Of a stretch of 64,000 bases of DNA, positions 1 to 7,335 are shown piece by piece (the first letter of the stretch is position 1; each line of letters opens with the position of its first letter). The DNA comes from 66-474 sp035281745 (GTDB lineage: Bacteria; Pseudomonadota; Gammaproteobacteria; Xanthomonadales; Rhodanobacteraceae). The notes below the pieces were generated by a model. It saw only the letters and a list, made by a program, of their open reading frames with translations. It did no database searches and had not been told where the DNA came from. The stretch is from the NCBI GenBank assembly GCA_035281745.1, contig DATEDI010000010.1:62001-126000 (forward strand), written 5' to 3'. A program made the translations under genes and the position numbers.

Positions 1-1
1 G

Positions 2-811
2 CGTTGGACGCGTGCTGTCGCGTGGCCGCTGGCATGGTGCGCGCTGGTCGCGCTGGTTGCCGCGGCGAGTGCGCTGGTCGCATGGCTGGATCGCGCGCTC
101 GCTACCCAGCTGACGCCGGCATCGGGCTTGCGTTTCATCATCGGCAACACGGTCCTGGCGGCGTTCCTGGGCGCCGCGTTGCTGCGTTATTTCTATGTGC
201 TGGCGGCATGGCGCGCACGACTCGCCGCGGTTGCGCGCGCGCAGTTCGATGCACTGCAGGCGCGCATCCGCCCGCACTTCCTGTACAACAGCATGAATAC
301 GGTCGCGGCGCTGGTGCGTGTCGACCCCGACGCCGCCGAGCGCACCGTCGAAGACTTGTCCGAGTTGTTCCGCGCGTCGCTGGGCGCCTCCGACAAGCCG
401 AGTACGCTGGGCGCGGAACTCGCGCTCATCGACCGCTATCTCGCCATCGAACAATTGCGCCTCGGCGAACGACTCAAGATACAACGCGAGCTTGCCGATT
501 TGCCTGCCGATCTGGAAATGCCGGCCTTGTTGCTGCAACCGCTGGTCGAGAACGCGATCTACCACGGCATCCAGCCGCGTCGCGAGGGTGGCACGTTGCG
601 GATCGCGGGCCACCGCGTCGGCAGCGGCATCGAAATCGAGATCTCGAATCCTTTGCCCGACACCGCGTCCGCGCCGCGCAGCGGGCACGGTCTCGACAAC
701 GTGCGTCGCCGCATCGCCTTTCATTTCGGAGAACGCGGTGGCGTGCAGGTGCGCAGCGAGGATGGGGTGTTCCGAGTCAACGTGAGATTGCCGGATGCGC
801 CGTCCGCTTGA
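2..811 (+). CDS. LytS/AlgZ-family sensor histidine kinase, 5' partial
   Basis: The reading frame is open from the window edge to a TGA at 809-811, so the N-terminus is missing. Two hydrophobic segments come first (about 25-90 and 130-205 in DNA coordinates), then a cytoplasmic histidine-kinase domain of the His_kinase/LytS type. The phosphoacceptor motif reads RPHFLYNSMNTV, the ATP-binding N-box reads LLQPLVENAIYHGI, and the G-box reads GHGLDNVRRRI. A LytTR response regulator starts 76 bp downstream on the same strand, the usual AlgZ(FimS)-AlgR arrangement. The family senses envelope or surface cues and phosphorylates its LytTR partner. The family call is firm. The AlgZ label is an inference from the pairing. 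Confidence 0.88.
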   Translation, partial: RWTRAVAWPLAWCALVALVAAASALVAWLDRALATQLTPASGLRFIIGNTVLAAFLGAALLRYFYVLAAWRARLAAVARAQFDALQARIRPHFLYNSMNTVAALVRVDPDAAERTVEDLSELFRASLGASDKPSTLGAELALIDRYLAIEQLRLGERLKIQRELADLPADLEMPALLLQPLVENAIYHGIQPRREGGTLRIAGHRVGSGIEIEISNPLPDTASAPRSGHGLDNVRRRIAFHFGERGGVQVRSEDGVFRVNVRLPDAPSA

Positions 812-887
812 ATCGAAACGTAGTCGCCATGCCTGGAAGGGACCTGGAAATGTTCCGCGAATATAGCCTGCAGCCGGTCATCGGATC

Positions 888-1589
888 ATGCGGATAGTCA
901 TCGTCGATGACGAACCCCTTGCGCGCGCGCGCCTGGCTGCGTTGCTGCGCGATTGCGACGGTGCGGAAGTCGTCGCCAGCGTCGGCGATGGCGATGCCGC
1001 GCTGACGGCCTGCGCGCAACTGCGTCCCGACCTGCTGTTGCTGGACATCGCGATGCCGGGACTCGACGGCATCGGGGTGGCGCGCCGGCTCGCGGCGCTG
1101 CCCGATCCGCCGCAACTGGTGTTCTGCACGGCCTATGAGCAGCACGCTTTGCAGGCGTACGAATTGCGCGCGGCCGATTACCTTTTGAAACCGGTGCGCA
1201 GCGAGCGCCTGCGCGAAGCCCTGGCCCGCGCCCAGGCGCTGCGGCGTCGCGCGTCGGCCTCGGCGCCGGCGCTGCTGGCGCAAGTGCATGGTGCCCCGGT
1301 GCGGATTCCGCTGGCGGACGTGTTGTACCTGACTGCCGACGACAAATACGTCACTGTGCATCGCGGTGCCGGCGACGTGTTGATCGAGCAGTCGCTCAAG
1401 GCGATCGAGGAAGCGATGGCCGAACGATTCGTGCGCGTGCACCGCGCCTGCCTGATTCCGGTGGAACGCCTGCTGGGCCTGCGCCGCGAAGCGGATGGCA
1501 ACGTGCGTGCGCTGATCGCGGGCAGCGATGCCACGCCGGAAGTGAGCAGGCGCAATCTCGCGGCGGTGCGCAAGCTCCTGCGCGGTTGA
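888..1589 (+). CDS. LytTR-family response regulator, AlgR-like
   Basis: This 233-aa protein has an N-terminal receiver domain with the acidic pair in IVIVDDE, the phosphoacceptor Asp near residue 54 in LLLLDIAMPG, and the conserved Lys in YLLKPV. A C-terminal LytTR DNA-binding domain covers about residues 130-230, with the motifs DVLYLTADDKYVTVH and FVRVHRACLIPVERL. It follows a LytS-type kinase, so it should be that kinase's partner, as AlgR is to AlgZ. In pseudomonads AlgR controls alginate and type IV pili; the target genes here cannot be read from the window. Length and domain order are typical of AlgR. Confidence 0.9.
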   Translation: MRIVIVDDEPLARARLAALLRDCDGAEVVASVGDGDAALTACAQLRPDLLLLDIAMPGLDGIGVARRLAALPDPPQLVFCTAYEQHALQAYELRAADYLLKPVRSERLREALARAQALRRRASASAPALLAQVHGAPVRIPLADVLYLTADDKYVTVHRGAGDVLIEQSLKAIEEAMAERFVRVHRACLIPVERLLGLRREADGNVRALIAGSDATPEVSRRNLAAVRKLLRG

Positions 1590-1616
1590 GCGCCGTTCCG
1601 GCAGGGGGACGCCAAG

Positions 1617-2489
1617 TCAGGCGATCCAGCCCGCCAGCACAATCAGCGCGACCACGGCAAGCCAGACGATCAACACGCGCAACATCAGGGCACGTGCGTC
1701 CGCGAGTTCGGCGATCGGATCGTGGGTGTCGAGTGTCAAGCCGTCACCCGCCTCGATATCCGCATTGACGCCGGACCGCGCCACCGCGCCAAGGAAGTCC
1801 GGATCGAGTTCCCACATCGAGCGGCTGGGCTGCGCGTGCCATGTGCGCCACGCGCTGATCACCGCATCGAAATTCGAAACCATCGCCATCGCCAGCGTCA
1901 TCAGGTGCGCCGGAATCCAGTCCAGCGCCAGCGCGAAGCGGCGTGCGGCGTGGCGCGTGCGCGGGTCGACCCGCTCGGGGTCGCTGTCGGCCGTGACCCA
2001 CGCCAATCGGTAACCCAGTGCGCCGGCCGGTCCCAACAGGAAAAACCAGAACAGCACGCCGAAGCGGCGGCGCAACGATGCGGTCACCGCAGCCTCGACC
2101 AGTTCGGCGGCGGTGAACGCGCGCGGCGCACCGTCGGGCAGGCTGCGCAGGTTGGCCGCGGCGGCGACGCGCGCAACCGGATCGTTTTCCTTCAGCACCG
2201 CCTCGAAATCGCTTTCGAGTTCACGCGGGCCGAACGTGTAGAACAGGATCAGCACCGCGAACGCCAGTGCCGCCAGCGCGAAGATCCAGTACTGGATGAA
2301 GTGGGCGATCAGCGCGCACGCGATTACCGGAAGCACCATCGCCAGCGCCACGCGGCCGCCGCCCTCGGTGAAATCCAGCACGTCCAGCCAAGCGCGATAC
2401 CAGCCGAATCGACGCCAGCCCGCGACGTTGCCGGGCCACAGCAGCAGCACCAGCAACACGATCAGCGCAGCGACGAGTTCGACGGCCAT
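1617..2489 (-). CDS. ampE: AmpE, regulatory signalling modulator of the inner membrane
   Basis: This 290-aa polytopic membrane protein has hydrophobic segments near residues 3-20, 48-85, 140-165 and 268-288. The segment FGVLFWFFLLGPAGALGYRL matches the conserved core of the AmpE/CobD-like family. AmpE is the membrane partner of the cytosolic amidase AmpD and is linked to anhydromuropeptide signalling and AmpC beta-lactamase induction. ampD is not adjacent. The nearest genes are algR-like (convergent) and nudC (same strand). ampG and anmK, further parts of the same recycling route, lie about 51 kb away in this window. The family call is confident. Confidence 0.85.
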   Translation of the reverse strand: MAVELVAALIVLLVLLLWPGNVAGWRRFGWYRAWLDVLDFTEGGGRVALAMVLPVIACALIAHFIQYWIFALAALAFAVLILFYTFGPRELESDFEAVLKENDPVARVAAAANLRSLPDGAPRAFTAAELVEAAVTASLRRRFGVLFWFFLLGPAGALGYRLAWVTADSDPERVDPRTRHAARRFALALDWIPAHLMTLAMAMVSNFDAVISAWRTWHAQPSRSMWELDPDFLGAVARSGVNADIEAGDGLTLDTHDPIAELADARALMLRVLIVWLAVVALIVLAGWIA

Positions 2490-2535
2490 GCAATCACGAG
2501 GTCATCATCGGTCGCACGAATTGTAATGGCGCGAC

Positions 2536-3459
2536 TTACCGCGTGCCCGTCGATTCGTCGAGCTCCATGCCGGCGCGAGTGCGCAACCAGTGCTCGATCA
2601 GCCGATAGGAAATCGACAGCGGCGTCGACAGTCGCAGCGAACCGTCGCGCAAACCGTCGACGATGTCGCGCGCGGTGAACCAACGTGCGTCTTCCAGTTC
2701 GCCGTCGGCGAGATGGATGGCGCGTCCCGCCGCCGTCGCGGTGAAACCCAGCATCAGCGACGCGGGAAACGGCCACGGCTGCGAGGAGTGGAAATCGCAA
2801 TCGATCACTTCGATGCCGGTTTCCTCGCGCACTTCGCGCCGCACCGCGTCGGCCAGCGATTCGCCCGGCTCGACGAAACCGGCCAGCGTGGAGTATTGCC
2901 GCGGCTTCCAGAGGGACTGGCGGCCGAGCAGGCAGGCGTCGCCCTGTTCGACGATCACGATGATCGCCGCGTCTGTGCGCGGGAAATGCAGCCGCCCGCA
3001 CGCCGTGCACGACGCGCGATGGCCGCCGTCGATCAGCAACACCGGCGCGCCGCAATACGCGCAATGACGCGTGGCGTCCTGCCAGTTGGCGAGGCCGCGC
3101 GCGTAGGCGAACAGGCCGGCATCGCGTCGTTCGATTTCCGCCGCGGCGGTACGCAGGTCCAGCCATGTCGCGTCCGGGAACACGGTTTGCGCGACCGGTT
3201 CGCGCAAGGCGTAAAGCGGTGCGCAGTCGAGGCAACCCAGGAAGTTCGCGGGCGCGTCGGGCCCGAAGTTTCCGGCTTCCAGCAGGCACAAGTGGTTGCC
3301 CTGCACCGGCGCACGGCCTTCGCTGTCGAACGCCAGCCAGCGCGCGCCCGGCGCAGCGCACTGCGACGCCATCCACTCGACGTTCGCGCGGTATTCGCCG
3401 CAGCGATCCAGCGGCGTTTCGGCGAAGGTATTGAGGCGCGTGCGTTCGGCCGAACTCAC
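2536..3459 (-). CDS. nudC: NudC, NAD(+)/NADH pyrophosphatase (Nudix)
   Basis: The protein hydrolyses NAD(H) to NMN(H) and AMP, and in E. coli also removes NAD caps from RNA. A four-cysteine zinc ribbon (CAYC then CTAC) precedes the Nudix box, which runs from GFVEPGESL through REVREETGIEV. The NudC-specific SQPWPFP motif follows directly. The GTG at 3459 gives 307 aa and lies 2 nt after the erpA stop, consistent with translational coupling. A GTG nine codons upstream (3486) would overlap erpA by 25 nt and has no better ribosome-binding site. The family call is very secure; the start is less so. Confidence 0.93.
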   Translation of the reverse strand: MSSAERTRLNTFAETPLDRCGEYRANVEWMASQCAAPGARWLAFDSEGRAPVQGNHLCLLEAGNFGPDAPANFLGCLDCAPLYALREPVAQTVFPDATWLDLRTAAAEIERRDAGLFAYARGLANWQDATRHCAYCGAPVLLIDGGHRASCTACGRLHFPRTDAAIIVIVEQGDACLLGRQSLWKPRQYSTLAGFVEPGESLADAVRREVREETGIEVIDCDFHSSQPWPFPASLMLGFTATAAGRAIHLADGELEDARWFTARDIVDGLRDGSLRLSTPLSISYRLIEHWLRTRAGMELDESTGTR

Positions 3460-3461
3460 GA

Positions 3462-3818
3462 CTACGCCGTGAATGAACTGCCGCACCCGCAGGTGGTTTT
3501 GGCGTTCGGATTGTGGATCACGAACTGCGCGCCCGAAAGTTCCTCGACGTAATCCACTTCCGCACCTTCGAGGTATTGCATGCTCAACGGGTCGACCAGC
3601 AACTCGACGCCATCGCGGTCAAGCACGAAATCGTCGTCCGCACGCGCCTCGTCGAAACTGAACCCATACTGGAAGCCCGAGCAGCCGCCGCCCTCGATGA
3701 AGACGCGCAGCTTGAGGGCGGGCTTGCCTTCTTCGCGGATCAGCTGGCGCACGCGTTCGAGTGCGGCATCGGAAATCTTGAGCCCCGGGTCGGGGAGCGT
3801 GGTGGAAGCAGGATTCAT
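3462..3818 (-). CDS. erpA: ErpA, iron-sulfur cluster insertion protein (A-type carrier)
   Basis: This 118-aa HesB/IscA-type carrier delivers Fe-S clusters to apoproteins. The three cluster-binding cysteines are present, one in GGGCSGFQYGF and two in the C-terminal CGCGSSF. The ATG at 3818 was chosen because an AGAGG ribosome-binding site sits 8 nt upstream. Upstream in-frame starts at 3839 and 3908 lack such a site and would add an arginine-rich tail unlike the family. The gene lies between a DUF6776-like gene and nudC on the same strand, in a likely operon. Confidence 0.95.
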   Translation of the reverse strand: MNPASTTLPDPGLKISDAALERVRQLIREEGKPALKLRVFIEGGGCSGFQYGFSFDEARADDDFVLDRDGVELLVDPLSMQYLEGAEVDYVEELSGAQFVIHNPNAKTTCGCGSSFTA

Positions 3819-3862
3819 GGACGGTACCTCTGCAACCATGATGGAGGCGGCGCGAAGGTCGA

Positions 3863-4594
3863 TCAAGACGCGCCGTTGCCGCGCGCCTCGACGACGGCTT
3901 CGCTCCAATCCAGCTTGCGGGTCACGGTAGCGCCGCCCTTGGGTCGCAGCGTGATCACCACGCGATTGGGCACGAAGCCTTTGGGCAGCACGAACGAACC
4001 GTGCACCTGCTGGAAGAATTTGAACGCGAACGGCACGCCGTCCTTGGCACCGGGCCCGGCGAGATCGGTCCAGCCCAGCGTCGCGAGCTTGCCGCCGCGC
4101 ACACCTTCGACCGCGAGGGTCAATGTACCGCGCGCCGCATCCGCGTTCTCGGCGGTGTTCACCAGTGTCGTCACGAAATTCCAGGCGTCGGTGCCGGGCA
4201 CCTGCGTCACCGCGATGCCGTGCACGCCCAAGCCGGAACGATCGCTGTCGATGCCGATGAGCTTGCTGTAGAAAGCCTGCTCCTGCTTCAGTTTCTGCAA
4301 TTCACTGTCGCGGGTGGTGAGCGACTGCTTGAGCGCGGCCAGCGCGGTCGACGTGGTCTGCTGTTGTTGCTGCAGGCTCTGGATCTGATCCTGCAGCGCG
4401 GCGTTCTGGGTTGCCAGCCGGCGTGCGCGCGCTTCGAGACCATTGGGAAAGCCGAGCCCGCGTCCGGCGGCGATCCCCAGCACGAAGACCACCACCGCGC
4501 CCAGCGTCCATGCGCCGCGACGGATCCAGCGCTGGCGCGCTGGCGGCAATGCGTGGTATTGGTCCAGCCAGTGGTGGAAGATGGTCGAAGCCAT
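3863..4594 (-). CDS. DUF6776-like membrane-anchored coiled-coil protein
   Basis: The 243-aa protein has one N-terminal transmembrane segment (about residues 28-46, WTLGAVVVFVLGIAAG). A glutamine-rich coiled coil follows at about residues 55-110, with a run of five Q, and then a globular C-terminal domain of about 130 residues. The topology suggests an inner-membrane anchor with a periplasmic domain. It resembles the DUF6776 family found next to erpA in xanthomonads; that assignment rests on recall and was not searched. The function is unknown. It sits 44 bp upstream of erpA on the same strand and is probably co-transcribed with it. Confidence 0.7.
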   Translation of the reverse strand: MASTIFHHWLDQYHALPPARQRWIRRGAWTLGAVVVFVLGIAAGRGLGFPNGLEARARRLATQNAALQDQIQSLQQQQQTTSTALAALKQSLTTRDSELQKLKQEQAFYSKLIGIDSDRSGLGVHGIAVTQVPGTDAWNFVTTLVNTAENADAARGTLTLAVEGVRGGKLATLGWTDLAGPGAKDGVPFAFKFFQQVHGSFVLPKGFVPNRVVITLRPKGGATVTRKLDWSEAVVEARGNGAS

Positions 4595-4750
4595 GTCTGC
4601 GCGAGCAAATGGGTCCGCCGCTTATAGCCAGCCGGGGCGCTGCGTGCAACCCGGCCGCCGCGAAAACCGCGCGGGCGGCGCGCCGCGCGGGGTCAAAGCT
4701 GAGACCACGCGAACTTGCTTCGCGTTCTCGGGCTGTGCTTGAATCGGCCC

Positions 4751-5269
4751 ATGATCGACGTGGACGGCTACCGCCTGAATGTGGGCATCGTGTTGCTGAA
4801 CCCGCACGGCCAGGTGTTCTGGGCGCGACGGGTGCAGCGCGACGGCTGGCAGTTCCCGCAGGGCGGCATGAATACCGACGAAACGCCGGACGAGGCGATG
4901 TACCGCGAGCTGCAGGAAGAAACCGGGCTGCGTGCGGAACAAGTCGAGGTGTTGGGCGCCACCCACGGCTGGCTGCGTTATCGCCTGCCGCCGCGCTACG
5001 TGCGGCGCGGGCGGCATCCGACCTGCATCGGGCAGAAGCAGGTGTGGTTCCTGCTCAGGATGCTGGATGTCGATGCCGCATTCCGGCTGGACGCGCACGC
5101 CAGTCCCGAGTTCGACGTGTGGCGCTGGGTGGATTTCTGGTATCCCGCCGAGCACGTCGTGGACTTCAAGCGCGAGGTCTACCGGCGCGCCCTGCGTTAC
5201 TTCGCGCCGCTGGTCGAGGCGGCCTGTTCGGTCGAGATCGGGCTGATTTCCTCCTGCGATCGTCCCTGA
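4751..5269 (+). CDS. rppH: RppH, RNA pyrophosphohydrolase (Nudix)
   Basis: RppH converts 5'-triphosphate RNA ends to monophosphate and so starts RNase E-dependent decay. The 172-aa protein begins MIDVDGYRLNVGIVLLN. The segment WQFPQGGMNTDET leads into the Nudix box, which contains YRELQEETGL. Starting at 4751 removes 12 unconserved residues from a longer open frame. The last residues (SSCDRP) and the TGA are encoded by the first hairpin of a dispersed element beginning at 5256, so the native C-terminus has apparently been replaced by repeat sequence. Confidence 0.93.
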   Translation: MIDVDGYRLNVGIVLLNPHGQVFWARRVQRDGWQFPQGGMNTDETPDEAMYRELQEETGLRAEQVEVLGATHGWLRYRLPPRYVRRGRHPTCIGQKQVWFLLRMLDVDAAFRLDAHASPEFDVWRWVDFWYPAEHVVDFKREVYRRALRYFAPLVEAACSVEIGLISSCDRP

Positions 5270-5356
5270 TCGCTGCTTTGCTGTGACGACTGGAAGCGGC
5301 CGGATCGTCCGGGGCCGTGAAGACCAGAGCGGCCATCCTTGGCCTGACTTTTCACG
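5256..5356 (+). repeat. Stop-codon-linked two-hairpin element, copy A
   Basis: The stem GCGATC/GATCGC at 5256-5273 is followed by about 55 nt of variable sequence, then a GGCCATCCTTGGCC hairpin at 5331-5344, then TGAC and a T-run ending in CACG. The rppH stop codon (5267-5269) lies inside the first hairpin. The other copies in the same family are at 5662, 12302, 25247, 36122 (degraded), 44023 and 57444 (degraded). Confidence 0.85.
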
Positions 5357-5393
5357 AAACCAGCGGCAAGATTCTCCGGCTCTTTGAAGCTAC

Positions 5394-5422
5394 TTGACAA
5401 TCATTCGCATTCGCGTTCAAAT
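5394..5422 (+). promoter_or_regulatory. Fur-box-overlapped sigma-70 promoter for bfd
   Basis: A perfect TTGACA -35 box (5394-5399) is followed 17 nt later by TCAAAT (5417-5422, 4 of 6 to consensus). The -35 box overlaps GACAATCATTCGCATT (5396-5411), which differs at one base from the common Fur-box half GATAATCATTCGCATT. The placement predicts iron-dependent repression of bfd. Confidence 0.7.
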
Positions 5423-5456
5423 GGCGCCCGTCAAGCGACCCTCCCCGAAAGCCACC

Positions 5457-5657
5457 ATGTACGTCTGCCTCTGCAAAGCCGTCACCGATCAGGACATCCG
5501 CCGCGCCGTCGCGCGTGGTGCGCATACGTTCGAAGCGGTGCAGGCACAAACCGGTTGCTCCACCTGCTGCGGCTGTTGCGAAGGCGAAGCGCGCGAGCTG
5601 GTGGAAGTGGCCGTCGCGTCCGAACGCCGGGCTGCCGCCCTGCCGGTTGCGGCGTAG
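5457..5657 (+). CDS. bfd: Bfd, bacterioferritin-associated ferredoxin
   Basis: This 66-aa [2Fe-2S] protein donates electrons to bacterioferritin so that stored iron can be released. The cysteine pattern typical of BFD/Fer2 is present: CLC near the N-terminus and CSTCCGCC later. The ATG at 5457 was chosen because MYVCLCKAVTDQDIR is the usual family start. A longer frame would begin inside the promoter. bfr is the next gene, with a two-hairpin element between them. The Fur-box promoter directly upstream fits induction under iron starvation. Confidence 0.93.
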   Translation: MYVCLCKAVTDQDIRRAVARGAHTFEAVQAQTGCSTCCGCCEGEARELVEVAVASERRAAALPVAA

Positions 5658-5661
5658 AAGC

Positions 5662-5760
5662 GCGATCATCCCTGATCGCTGCGTCGTTGTAACGCCCCAT
5701 CTCCTTTCAGCCTTTCGGCAATCGACATCAGAACGCCCTTCCCTGGGCTGGCTTTTCACG
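5662..5760 (+). repeat. Stop-codon-linked two-hairpin element, copy B
   Basis: A perfect 7-bp stem with a 4-nt loop, GCGATCATCCCTGATCGC, lies at 5662-5679 and begins 4 nt after the bfd stop. The distal hairpin has the arms GCCC/GGGC instead of GGCC/GGCC, a compensated change, and is followed by TGGCTTTTCACG. The element lies between bfd and bfr. Confidence 0.85.
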
Positions 5761-5838
5761 ACAGCCGCGTGAGTATGGCGGTTGGCGGTATAGTCGTGGC
5801 CTCGCGCGTGTCGCGCGCCTTTGCACAAGGAAGCCACC

Positions 5839-6309
5839 ATGAAGGGCGACGCCAAGGTGATCGAGCACCTCAACAAGGTGCTGGGCAACGAACTGATCGC
5901 GATCAACCAGTACTTCCTGCATTACCGGATGTACGACAACTGGGGCTACCAGGAACTGGCCGAACACGAGCGCGCCGAATCGATTGACGAGATGAAGCAT
6001 GCCGATCGGTTGATCGAGCGCATCCTGTTCCTGGAAGGCCTGCCCAACCTGCAGAAGCTCGGCAAGCTGCTGATCGGGCAGACGCCCAAGGAATGCATCG
6101 CGTGCGATCTGAAACTGGAACGCGCCGCACTACCCGACCTGCAAACCGCGATCGCCTATTGCGAGCAGACCGGCGACTACGTCAGCCGTCAGTTGTTCGG
6201 CGACATCATGCATTCCGAGGAAGAACACATCGACTGGCTGGAAACGCAGCTTGGTTTGATCGGGCAGGTGGGGTTGGAGCGGTATCTCCAAACGCATATT
6301 CGCAGTTAG
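5839..6309 (+). CDS. bfr: Bfr, bacterioferritin
   Basis: This 156-aa heme-containing ferritin stores iron as a 24-mer. The ferroxidase ligands of the family are visible in NELIAINQYFLHYR, in EMKHADRLIERILFL (which also carries the heme-axial Met) and in HSEEEHIDWLE. The ATG at 5839 gives the canonical MKGDAKVIEHLNKVLGNEL start. It follows bfd on the same strand, making a storage and release pair. The two-hairpin element between them could partly uncouple their expression. Confidence 0.95.
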   Translation: MKGDAKVIEHLNKVLGNELIAINQYFLHYRMYDNWGYQELAEHERAESIDEMKHADRLIERILFLEGLPNLQKLGKLLIGQTPKECIACDLKLERAALPDLQTAIAYCEQTGDYVSRQLFGDIMHSEEEHIDWLETQLGLIGQVGLERYLQTHIRS

Positions 6310-6316
6310 CAATCAG

Positions 6317-7090
6317 ATGGAGTACGAGCTCAACTCCAAGGTGATCCTTGTTGTCGGTGGGACATCGGGAATCGGTCTTGCAACAGCAAGAGCGTTCGCA
6401 TCGGCCGGCGCGACTGTTGTTGTGGCCTCTAGAAACAGCGGGAAAGGCGTTGCGGCTATCGAGGAGCTGGCCTCGCTCGGTGCCAACGCTGCCTTTTTTG
6501 AATGCGACGTAAGCAATGCATCATCTGTCACTCGTCTTCTAGATTCCATTCTCCTGCAGTTCGGCACACTGGATTGTGCTGTCAACTGCGCCGCTTATGA
6601 TTTCAAACCGGCAAAAGCACATGAGGTACCGGATCGGGAAGTTGCAAAACATTTGGCAGTCGATGTTCGGGGTCTTTTCAGCTGCATGCGCGCAGAAATC
6701 GTGGCGATGCTCCGCAGTAAAGGCGGAACAATCGTCAACATCGCATCAACAACAGGTCTGTCCGGAACGCCAACTGCTGCGCTTTACAGCGCCGGAAAAC
6801 ACGCGGTGATCGGACTTACCCGCTCGACCGCGAAGGAGTACATAGGAGACGGCATTCGAATAAATGCTGTCTGTCCAGGCGTGACCATCACGCCACGGCG
6901 AGAGCGCCGTGCAGCGCATCTCAGCAAGGCAGAACAGTCAGAACAGGATCAGGCGCTGGCAAGGGAAATCCCTATTGGCAGACCTGCAGCAGCAAATGAG
7001 ATTGCCAACGCAGTCATATGGTTGAGCTCACCTCTATCGTCTTACGTTGTCGGTCACAGCTTGGTAATCGATGGCGGCCTGACAGCGTGA
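6317..7090 (+). CDS. SDR-family oxidoreductase of atypical codon usage
   Basis: This 257-aa classical short-chain dehydrogenase has the NAD(P)-binding GGTSGIG motif near residue 14, an NCAAYD segment in the place of NNAG, the catalytic tetrad with Ser in IASTTG and YSAGK, and a C-terminal LVIDGG typical of FabG-like enzymes. The substrate is unknown. The gene starts only 7 nt after bfr. Its codons are clearly more AT-rich than its neighbours (many AGA, ACA, GCA, TTT codons), suggesting recent acquisition. Dispersed repeats follow its 3' end. Confidence 0.85.
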   Translation: MEYELNSKVILVVGGTSGIGLATARAFASAGATVVVASRNSGKGVAAIEELASLGANAAFFECDVSNASSVTRLLDSILLQFGTLDCAVNCAAYDFKPAKAHEVPDREVAKHLAVDVRGLFSCMRAEIVAMLRSKGGTIVNIASTTGLSGTPTAALYSAGKHAVIGLTRSTAKEYIGDGIRINAVCPGVTITPRRERRAAHLSKAEQSEQDQALAREIPIGRPAAANEIANAVIWLSSPLSSYVVGHSLVIDGGLTA

Positions 7091-7148
7091 GGCGATTATC
7101 CGTTAACTGTTCATCCATGGATTCATCCGGCAGGTGAACGGCTGAAGC

Positions 7149-7220
7149 GGTAGGGCGGGAGTAGCGCAGCGCATCCCGCCGAATGACATCCACAGACGGC
7201 GGGTTGTCAGCCGCCCTAAC
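7149..7220. repeat. Dispersed GGGCGGG-type intergenic repeat
   Basis: The sequence reads GTAGGGCGGGAGTAGCGCAG, then ATCCCGCC, and ends CAGCCGCCCTAAC. It is imperfectly palindromic. Related sequence occurs at 41224-41316. It looks like an ordinary REP-type repeat. Confidence 0.7.
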
Positions 7221-7245
7221 GGAAGACACGGATGGCTGGACGCGC

Positions 7246-7314
7246 AGGTTGGCGCTGAACGCAGTGAAGCCCAACGACGACGCATCGTTGGGCTTCGCGT
7301 TGCTCAGCCAACCT
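7246..7314. repeat. Dispersed AGGTTGG...CCAACCT palindromic repeat
   Basis: The outer arms AGGTTGG and CCAACCT flank an inner GAAGCCCAACGA/TCGTTGGGCTTC stem. A second copy with the same plan is at 24454-24550. It lies downstream of the hybrid kinase gene and has no coding potential. Confidence 0.75.
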
Positions 7315-7335
7315 GCCAGTCTTCTTGAGTGCCGC

